From positions 6,076,001 through 6,140,000 of the forward strand of contig NZ_JARUBH010000009.1 in assembly GCF_029626105.1 (NCBI RefSeq): 64,000 nucleotides of DNA, read 5' to 3'. Positions 17,736 to 23,729 of the stretch are shown here, in pieces. This DNA is from Solwaraspora sp. WMMD792. GTDB lineage: Bacteria; Actinomycetota; Actinomycetes; Mycobacteriales; Micromonosporaceae. The notes under the pieces were generated by a model. That model saw nothing but the letters and a program-made list of their open reading frames with translations, searched no databases and had not been told where the DNA came from. The position numbers and the translations under genes are program-made. The stretch's first letter is position 1. Every line of letters begins with the position of its first letter.

Positions 17736-18646
17736 CGGTAGCGGGGCAGCAGCGGCATCGACACCGTGGTCGAGATCAGCCGCTGGCCCCGGGCCTGCTG
17801 GTCGATCCAGCGATCGTCCAGTTTCAGCGACACCTCGCCGGTGCGGAACCGGCTCGGGTTGCCGGAGACCGTGTGGTTGGGCCGCAGCCGCACGGTACGC
17901 CGGTCGACGAACGGCCCGCCGGCCGGCGGCGAGACGACCTCCTCCGGCAGGCCGACGAAGCGGAGCAGCCCTTCGACGGTGTCCCGGGGCTCGACCATGA
18001 AGTCCTCGTACCGCAACCGCCGGTGCCGGCCCGGATAGGCGCGGGCGGTCCGCTCGATCAGCAGGTTCCAGCCGAGCCACAGCCGGCTGCTCTCGGCCGG
18101 GCTGTGGTGGTGGGTCAGGCCGGGGGTCGAGGCATCGTGGTGGGAGGTCGTCCGGGACCAGGAGTACGCCACCGCTCGCGGGTCGCGCACCACGTGCAGC
18201 AGGTACGGCTGCACCCCGTCGACACCCGACAGCATCGCGGCGTCGGCGGGCGACTTGGACGAGTCGACGATCAGCGTGGCACCGGTGACGTCCGCGACCG
18301 CCCGGTAGAGCGAGGCCATCAGCCGTCGGTAGCGTTCGACGTCCGGGCCGGGCCGGGTGCGTAGGAGAGTGGGCGTGTGGCGGACCCGCAGCGCGCGCCG
18401 CTGCAGCGCGTACACCTCGGTGGCCGACGGCGGGTCGTCCCCGTACGCGGCGCGGAGGATCTCCCGCCAGAGCGGGCATTCGGGGACCGGGACGCCGCAG
18501 CCGCACGGCCGGCGCTGCTGCAGCCCGCGTAGCCAGAGGTAGGTGAGCTCACCGACGGTGAAGACAGACTCGTACGAGTTGAGAATGTTGTCCAAGATGG
18601 TGGTGCCGCTGCGTCCCCACGCCGCGATGAACAGAACCTTGGTCAC
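17687..18646 (-). CDS. PAPS-dependent sulfotransferase
   Basis: About 319 aa. The 5'-phosphosulfate loop is FIAAWGRSGTTILDNILN at the N-terminus and the 3'-phosphate loop is VVRDPRAVAYSWSR, the two hallmarks of cytosolic or NodH-like sulfotransferases. IVDSSKSPADAAML and RRLRYEDFMVEP are also family-typical. It should move sulfate from PAPS to a hydroxyl or amine acceptor. It sits between two family 2 glycosyltransferases, so the acceptor may be a saccharide. GTG start with GGAGGGA upstream. Confidence 0.9.
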   Translation of the reverse strand: MTKVLFIAAWGRSGTTILDNILNSYESVFTVGELTYLWLRGLQQRRPCGCGVPVPECPLWREILRAAYGDDPPSATEVYALQRRALRVRHTPTLLRTRPGPDVERYRRLMASLYRAVADVTGATLIVDSSKSPADAAMLSGVDGVQPYLLHVVRDPRAVAYSWSRTTSHHDASTPGLTHHHSPAESSRLWLGWNLLIERTARAYPGRHRRLRYEDFMVEPRDTVEGLLRFVGLPEEVVSPPAGGPFVDRRTVRLRPNHTVSGNPSRFRTGEVSLKLDDRWIDQQARGQRLISTTVSMPLLPRYRYPLWPALRRTVDPAH

Positions 18647-18857
18647 ACCGCTCCCTCCACAGGCTGCGGCCGGAGTCTAGCCAGGGGCGATGCCGACCCG
18701 GGTCCGCTCCTGGCGCCCTGGCGGGCCGGATGCCGGGGGTCGGGGCCGGGTCTGCGCCGGTACGTCGCCCGGTCGCCGAGGGTGTTCCCGACCCGTACGG
18801 ATGATGACTACCCAGATTTCACCCAATGGTCGCTCACGGTCGCCATCGTCAGGCGTG

Positions 18858-19844
18858 ATGTCCGATAGCCCAGCCGTCAGCGTGGTCATCCCGACCCGCA
18901 ACCGCCCGGACCTCGTGACCCGCGCCGCTCACAGCGCCCTCGCGCAGAGCGTCGAGGAGCTCGAGGTGATCGTCGTGGTCGACGGGCCCGACACGGCTAC
19001 CCGGTCCGCGCTCGACGCGGTCGCCGACGCCCGGCTGAGGGTGGTCGAGCTGCCGGCCAGCGGCGGCGCGCCGGCGGCCCGCAACGCCGGGGTACGACAG
19101 GCCCGCGCACCCTGGGTGGCGCTGCTCGACGACGATGACGAGTGGCTGCCGCACAAGCTCGCCGCCCAGCTCGAGGTGGCCCGCGAGGCGTCCGCGCCGC
19201 TGCCGATCGTCGCCAGCCGGCTGGTCAACCGGACCCCACGGGCCGAGTTCGTCATCCCTCGTCGGCTACCGGATCCGGGTGAGCCGCCGAGCGAGTACTT
19301 CACCGTCCGGCGCGGACTGTTCCACGGGGACGGTTTCATCCAGACGTCGACGATCATGGCCCCGACCGAGCTGTTCCGTCGGGTGCCGTTCGATCCGACG
19401 GTGCCCCGGATGCAGGAGCTCGACTGGTCGCTGCGCGCGCTGAGCCACGACGACGTGGCGCTCACCTTCGCCGACGAGCCGCTGGTCATCTGGCATCAGG
19501 ACGAGAACCGGCCACGGATCAGCCTGGACTCGCCGTGGCAGGCACAGTTCGACTGGCTGCGGCGCAGCCGTCCGCTGATGACGCCCCGCGCGTACGCCGC
19601 GCTCACAATGAGTGTGATCAGCTCGATGGCGGCACCTACCCGCAGCGGCAAGGTCTTCGCGACACTGCTGCGTGAGGCGCGCCGGCACGGGCAGCCGGGC
19701 ACGCTGGACTACCTCACGTTCGCCCAGATCTGGCTGATCCCGCCGGACCTGCGCCGTACTGTGCGGGACATGATCCTCAAGCGCCGCCGCCAGGCGCAGC
19801 CCGAGCAGCCGGCGGGCATTGAATCGGACGCGCTCCGGCGGTAG
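18858..19844 (+). CDS. Family 2 glycosyltransferase
   Basis: About 328 aa. GT-A fold: AVSVVIPTRNRPDLVTRAAH at the N-terminus, SGGAPAARNAGVRQARAPWV, then the DDDDEW metal site and PRMQELDWSLRAL acceptor region. ATG 18858 begins MSDSPAVSVVIP, the expected distance to the fold; longer in-frame starts add unlikely basic sequence. Divergent from the sulfotransferase. The acceptor is unknown; cytoplasmic. Confidence 0.85.
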   Translation: MSDSPAVSVVIPTRNRPDLVTRAAHSALAQSVEELEVIVVVDGPDTATRSALDAVADARLRVVELPASGGAPAARNAGVRQARAPWVALLDDDDEWLPHKLAAQLEVAREASAPLPIVASRLVNRTPRAEFVIPRRLPDPGEPPSEYFTVRRGLFHGDGFIQTSTIMAPTELFRRVPFDPTVPRMQELDWSLRALSHDDVALTFADEPLVIWHQDENRPRISLDSPWQAQFDWLRRSRPLMTPRAYAALTMSVISSMAAPTRSGKVFATLLREARRHGQPGTLDYLTFAQIWLIPPDLRRTVRDMILKRRRQAQPEQPAGIESDALRR

Positions 19845-19887
19845 CTCCGCTTCGCCTACAAGCTTCGCGCGGTTCGCAGGCCCAGGG

Positions 19888-21033
19888 TCATACGCCACCT
19901 GGGCCACTGTGGCGGGTGGCGTCCCGGGCAGTTCGCCGTCGGATCTCCTTGACGCTGACCACGTCGCCGCTCACGGCATCGGTGGCCCGCCAGAACTCAA
20001 GTCCATCCGTTGAGAGCTTCGACTCCGGAGCATCGCTCCCGAGGGCTGCCACCTTGACCGCTTGGCCAGCAGCCGACAGCGAGGAGTAGACCTGCCCGCT
20101 GTAACGGACCCGACCGTCCGGGAGCAACTCGCTCCGATATGTCACGCCGAGGTAGGTTCCGTGGAGAGTGCTTCCCGGTCGGAGCCGCCCAGCGGCGATC
20201 ATGTCGCTCACCTTGACCCGGCGCTCTTGCTCAGTCACAGTCGGTCTGGTCGCCCGACTGCTGACCTTGGGCCTGCTGGTACCGGCAGCTCTCGGGGATG
20301 GAGCAGGTGAGGGTAGCGGAGTCGGCTCATCCGCAGCGCCCAATGGCGGGGCCTGCCGGCCACTGAGTCCAGGGAAGTCGAACGTGGCTTTCGCCCTGGT
20401 CAGGCTTGCCCGGATCTCGTCGTCGGTGAACCGTGGTAGGCGTTGGCTCAGCGCAGCGACAAGTTCGGCTGCCGGATCAGCACTGCCGAACATGGCGTTC
20501 AGTTGAGTATCGACCTGGCGATCGACGAAGAACTCCTTCCATAGCTCATCGATCCGATTGTCTCGCATGTTGTCCCTGCTGAACAGGCTGAGTAGCGTCA
20601 CTGCAGGCTCGGTATCGTCAATGCGTACGGCTCGGAACAGCTTTTGCTCGATGGGCACCGGGGCGTGTGCGTTGTAGATCCGCCACTCCCTGCCGTCGGT
20701 GAGGGCGACCCACTCGACTCCGGCGGCCGTGGCATAGGCGATCGTCTGGTTGGCCCACTTAGGGACATCGAGGTTCTGACCGAGGCCCTTCGCCTCGATG
20801 AAAAACTTCGGGGTCTTCCGCAACAACAGAGCGTAGTCGACCGGGTTGTCGGTGCCGTTGCGCCGGTACTCGTGAGAGACCTCATCAGGATCTCGCGGAT
20901 CCCAACCAAGTGCCTCGATGATCGGGCTGATCAGGCTCGCCTTGGTGTCCTGCTCGCCAAGCCGGCTCCGGCTCGTTCGGAAGCGATCAAGCCGCTCACC
21001 GCACTGCTTGACGACATCTCGCAGTTCGAGCAC
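19888..21033 (-). CDS. HsdR_N-type nuclease domain fused to a RAMA-like domain
   Basis: About 381 aa. Residues ~1-170 match the N-terminal nuclease domain of type I restriction R subunits: NPVDYALLLRKTPKFFIEAK keeps the Asp...Glu-x-Lys catalytic triad of the PD-(D/E)xK fold. A Pro/Ser linker (~230-270) leads to a C-terminal domain (VKVSDMIAAGRLRPGSTLHG ... YSSLSAAGQAVK ... GLEFWRA) resembling RAMA, a domain associated with modified-DNA recognition. No helicase, methylase or specificity subunit is adjacent. GTG 21033 follows GGGGGTG. Possibly a stand-alone, modification-sensing defence nuclease. Confidence 0.78.
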   Translation of the reverse strand: MLELRDVVKQCGERLDRFRTSRSRLGEQDTKASLISPIIEALGWDPRDPDEVSHEYRRNGTDNPVDYALLLRKTPKFFIEAKGLGQNLDVPKWANQTIAYATAAGVEWVALTDGREWRIYNAHAPVPIEQKLFRAVRIDDTEPAVTLLSLFSRDNMRDNRIDELWKEFFVDRQVDTQLNAMFGSADPAAELVAALSQRLPRFTDDEIRASLTRAKATFDFPGLSGRQAPPLGAADEPTPLPSPAPSPRAAGTSRPKVSSRATRPTVTEQERRVKVSDMIAAGRLRPGSTLHGTYLGVTYRSELLPDGRVRYSGQVYSSLSAAGQAVKVAALGSDAPESKLSTDGLEFWRATDAVSGDVVSVKEIRRRTARDATRHSGPGGV

Positions 21034-21534
21034 TGCTTCACCCCCATCTGTCGGCTGGCTCGACCGGCCGCAGCCTCTGTTGTGGACATTATCGGCGTGA
21101 CGAATCGGCGCCGATTCTTCCGCAAAGGGCCGGTCGAGTCGAGTGGCGTACCGCTCGGCCGATGCCAGTAGGTGCAGGCCAACCGCCGATCAGCGGAGGT
21201 GATCTGCCTGACCTCGGTACCGGAAAGGTCATCCCGCCCGGTGTCCCTGCGTCATCGACCGGTCGTGGCGGTGGGTGTCCGCCGGAAAGGTTGGTTGAAT
21301 TCGGTACATAAAGGGCAAAACAATTGATATTCTGCTAACGCCACCAGCTCCCGTGGTAGGTCGGAGGTGCCCCATGTGAACCGCGCCGACCACGATCGCC
21401 GGTGATCCACGGCCGCTGGCTTTGGCTCGCATGCCCGCCTCGGGCCGCAACCGATGGCCCCGACGAAGACCGGGCCTGCCGCCCGCGATCTTGTCCGGTG
21501 CCGGCACCGCCAGCGCGGGCGTACGCAGCAACTG
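21034..21534. other. Intergenic stretch without a supported gene
   Basis: No ORF here has both a ribosome site and plausible codon use. It contains a local AT-rich island at about 21285-21340 that is unlike the surrounding GC-rich DNA, which may hold a promoter or mark an old junction. It separates the nuclease gene from the toxin-antitoxin pair. Confidence 0.5.
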
Positions 21535-21549
21535 ATCTGATTATCAGAT
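21535..21549. promoter_or_regulatory. Palindromic operator of the toxin-antitoxin pair
   Basis: ATCTGAT-T-ATCAGAT is a perfect 7-bp inverted repeat ending 11 bp before the antitoxin ATG. It abuts a TAGACT-like -10, so the antitoxin (or its complex with the toxin) could block transcription here, as is usual for Phd/VapB-type autoregulation. Confidence 0.6.
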
Positions 21550-21560
21550 AGACTAGGTCC

Positions 21561-21818
21561 ATGCGAACCATCTCGGCCACAGAAGCCTCACGGAGATTCT
21601 CCGATCTCCTCGACTCCATCGAGCGCGGCGAGAGCGTCACCGTCACGCGGGGAAACCGCCCGATCGCTGAGATCCGTCCGGCGCACCGCCGCACCGGCAG
21701 GGACCTACGAGCAGCACTCGCCGACATGCCCGCGCCCGACGACCGCTTCGAGACGGATCTCGCCGACGCTCTCAGCTACGTGACGAGCGAACGGACGGAT
21801 CCGTGGGCCGACGCCTGA
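21561..21818 (+). CDS. Type II toxin-antitoxin antitoxin, Phd/YefM family
   Basis: 85 aa. MRTISATEASRRFSDLLDSI, then GESVTVTRGNRPIAEIRP is the Phd/YefM DNA-binding fold; the C-terminal tail (FETDLADALSYVTSERTDPW) would wrap the toxin. It overlaps the PIN toxin gene by 16 bp. Probably represses its own promoter through the palindrome at 21535. Very short or leaderless 5' end. Confidence 0.9.
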   Translation: MRTISATEASRRFSDLLDSIERGESVTVTRGNRPIAEIRPAHRRTGRDLRAALADMPAPDDRFETDLADALSYVTSERTDPWADA

Positions 21819-22201
21819 TCCTCGACACCAACGTCGTCATCGCCTACGAGCGCGGCACGCTCGACCGCGCTTCCCTCGACGAGGACGAACTGGCGATCGC
21901 CGCCATAACCGTCGCCGAGTACCGGGTCGGCATCGAAATGGCCGACACCGTCGCCCGCGCGGCAGACCGCGCCCGAGCCTTGGCCGCGATCGTCTCCGCA
22001 GTCGACGTGCTCGACTACACCGACGCCACGGCCGCTCACCACGCCAGACTCATCGCGCACGTACGACACGCCGGAACACCACGCGGCGCGCACGACTTGA
22101 TCGTCGCCGCGCACGCCGCCGAGACCGGACGAATCATCCTCAGTCGCGATGCGAAAGCCCGCTTCGGCGATCTGCCCAACGTCCTGGCAGCGCAGCCCTG
22201 A
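21803..22201 (+). CDS. vapC: PIN-domain ribonuclease toxin (VapC type)
   Basis: 132 aa. The PIN acidic residues are visible: LILDTNVVIAYERG, AITVAEYRVGIE, HDLIVAAHA and RDAKARFGDLP. These toxins are Mg2+-dependent RNases that cut tRNA or rRNA to stop growth. The GTG start at 21803 is inside the antitoxin gene, giving translational coupling. All four catalytic acidic positions appear intact, so the toxin is probably active. Confidence 0.92.
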   Translation: MGRRLILDTNVVIAYERGTLDRASLDEDELAIAAITVAEYRVGIEMADTVARAADRARALAAIVSAVDVLDYTDATAAHHARLIAHVRHAGTPRGAHDLIVAAHAAETGRIILSRDAKARFGDLPNVLAAQP

Positions 22202-22268
22202 TGATTGACCACACCGTAAGAAGAGGGTTTCAACCAAGAGATCACCGCAGGGCAGGGCGATGATTCGA

Positions 22269-22465
22269 CTACGGCGAGTTGACGAACGCGACGAACCGGT
22301 GCAGGGCTTGTTGACTGCGGTAGCTCACGTAGGCGCGTTCCTTGCTCGGGCGGTCGGCACCGCCGCGCGGACCATCGTCGCTCACCCACCGACCTGCCTC
22401 GGTGCGGAGCCCACCAGACGTGCGGCCAACAAGCCATCGGTCATGAGCTGGGCTTCGTAGCTCAT
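22269..22465 (-). pseudogene. Small gene with apparent frameshift, unidentified
   Basis: ATG 22465 has a strong GGAGGG site 4 nt upstream and gives MSYEAQLMTDGLLAARLVGS, then stops after 27 codons. Another frame continues across the same point with TEAGRWVSDDGPRGGADRPS, KERAYVSYRSQQALHRFVAF to a TAG at 22269, and has good codon use. One base lost near 22405 would join the halves into a ~65-aa protein. I do not recognise the product. It could also be two very small genes. A 9-bp inverted repeat (22441-22449, 22459-22467) covers its start. Confidence 0.35.
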
Positions 22466-22494
22466 GATCCCTCCGTTTGGGTAGCCGTCTTGGG

Positions 22495-22567
22495 TGGGCC
22501 GCCTGGGACTCGAACCCAGAACCTAAGGATTAAAAGTCCTCAGCTCTGCCGATTGAGCTAACGGCCC
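22495..22567 (-). tRNA. tRNA-Lys (TTT anticodon)
   Basis: Cloverleaf is complete: acceptor GGGCCGT pairs with GCGGCCC (one G-T), D-arm GCTCAATCGGCAGAGC, anticodon loop CTTTTAA, T-arm with GGTTCGAGTCC. No CCA is encoded; the discriminator is A. It sits at the junction between the accessory patch and the biosynthetic region, but no duplicated 3' end (attachment site) is visible in the window. Confidence 0.97.
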
Positions 22568-22778
22568 GTCAAGGGCCAACCCTACTCCGCCTGGCCGCGG
22601 CTTCTGCACCCGCCCGTCTGCTGCCCGGGTCTAGGTCTGTCGCGGCTGACCGGTTCGGTCAGGCGGCCGGTGTGCCGGAGCGAGCCGTGCAGGCCGCGAT
22701 CCCTGGGCAGGCCGCGATCGCGGTCTCGATCCGTGAGCCGACGGGCCGCCCCAGTCGCGGCGTCGGCATCACACGACA

Positions 22779-23084
22779 CTACTGGGAGCTGTGCGCGAGC
22801 GATGCGATCTCGGTCAGCGCATCGACATGTGCGGCGAAGGCCTGCCGTCCGGTAGGCGTAAGCTGCGCCCACGTCCGTCGGCGACCGTTGAGGGTAGCCC
22901 TGCGCAGCCTGAGGTAGCCCGCATCCTCCAACTGTTTGATGTGTTTGGACAGTGCCGAGTCGCTGATCCCGAGTGCCTCTCGCAGCATCTGGAACTCGGC
23001 CTCGTCCAGAGGAGTCAGCAGGGAACAGATGTGCAGGCGGTGGGGTGCATGGATGACCGGATCGAGGCGGGGCACGGTCACCAC
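22779..23084 (-). CDS. Winged-helix transcriptional regulator (MarR-like, DUF/PF13601 type)
   Basis: About 101 aa, one winged helix: HAPHRLHICSLL, EFQMLREALGISDSALSKHI, KQLEDAGYLRLRRATLNGRR. The short single-domain form usually pairs with a neighbouring membrane protein gene, as here (31 bp downstream of 23116). It probably represses its own operon through the inverted repeat at 23597-23613. GTG start; weak ribosome site. Confidence 0.82.
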   Translation of the reverse strand: MVTVPRLDPVIHAPHRLHICSLLTPLDEAEFQMLREALGISDSALSKHIKQLEDAGYLRLRRATLNGRRRTWAQLTPTGRQAFAAHVDALTEIASLAHSSQ

Positions 23085-23115
23085 GGCGTCTCTGCCGACG
23101 CGGGGGTGCGGGCGC

Positions 23116-23586
23116 TCATGACGGTCGTCCCGTGACCCTTCGTCGAGTCGAGTGGCGCAGAAGCTCGAGCACCGTGAAGAGCACCAGACCCGCGACCGCC
23201 CCGGATGCCGACGGGATCCACCACTGCCGGGACGCGTCGAACGCCTGAGCTGCGAACAATCCGAGTCCGAGCATCACCAGTGGTGCGGCCACGACGATGG
23301 CGAGGGCTTCGGCAGTGCCGTGCACGGCCCTCACCCGCGCCACGACGCGGTGCCGCCACGCGCCGAGGGCCACGAGCCCGGCGATGAGAAGGGTAGCGAC
23401 GCTCCATGTAGCGAGTGGGCCGTCGTAGACGGTGGCGACAGCCATGGCGGCGGACCACGATGACACGGCTGCGGCGAACCATCGCGAATACAGGCCCTTG
23501 CTCAGCCCGAACTGCTTCATACGCTCGATCGATGTCAAGGCCCTCGTCGCCTCATCCGGCGTGGGGTCGTCGGGAAAGATGGCCAT
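23116..23586 (-). CDS. Small membrane protein paired with winged-helix regulator
   Basis: About 156 aa from ATG 23586 (ribosome site GAGAGGAA). A cytosolic N-terminus (PDEATRALTSIERMKQFGLS) is followed by four hydrophobic segments: YSRWFAAAVSSWSAAMAVAT, WSVATLLIAGLVALGAW, EALAIVVAAPLVMLGLGLFA and GAVAGLVLFTVLELL. First gene of a two-gene operon with the regulator at 22779. Function unknown. Confidence 0.78.
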   Translation of the reverse strand: MAIFPDDPTPDEATRALTSIERMKQFGLSKGLYSRWFAAAVSSWSAAMAVATVYDGPLATWSVATLLIAGLVALGAWRHRVVARVRAVHGTAEALAIVVAAPLVMLGLGLFAAQAFDASRQWWIPSASGAVAGLVLFTVLELLRHSTRRRVTGRPS

Positions 23587-23596
23587 AGGTTCCTCT

Positions 23597-23640
23597 CTTT
23601 CCAGTACGGAAAGAGTAGCTGTGACTTTCCGCCTTGGCAA
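23597..23640 (-). promoter_or_regulatory. Promoter with inverted repeat for the membrane protein/regulator operon
   Basis: On the reverse strand TTGCCA (23640-23635), a 17-bp spacer and TACTCT (23617-23612) form a good promoter. CTTTCC-AGTAC-GGAAAG (23597-23613) overlaps the -10 downstream edge and is a likely operator for the winged-helix protein. Confidence 0.5.
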
Positions 23641-23729
23641 GTCACGGCAGGAGTGCGGAGATACGTTCACGACATCCGCATGGTCCGGTCCGCAGGCGCC
23701 GTCGGACGGGGTGGTGATGCCGCGCCTTC

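Noticed and set aside
16005-18506. 833-codon reverse-strand open frame
   Set aside because: Antisense to a glycosyltransferase and in another frame of the sulfotransferase; composition is typical of shadow frames.
22495-22567. tRNA-Lys as attachment site of an integrated island
   Set aside because: No duplicate of the tRNA 3' end and no integrase gene seen in the window; boundary remains possible but unsupported.
23635-23640. TTGCCA upstream of the membrane protein as part of the cluster regulon
   Set aside because: Single copy that works as an ordinary -35 with a 17-bp spacer; no repeat array, so probably coincidental.
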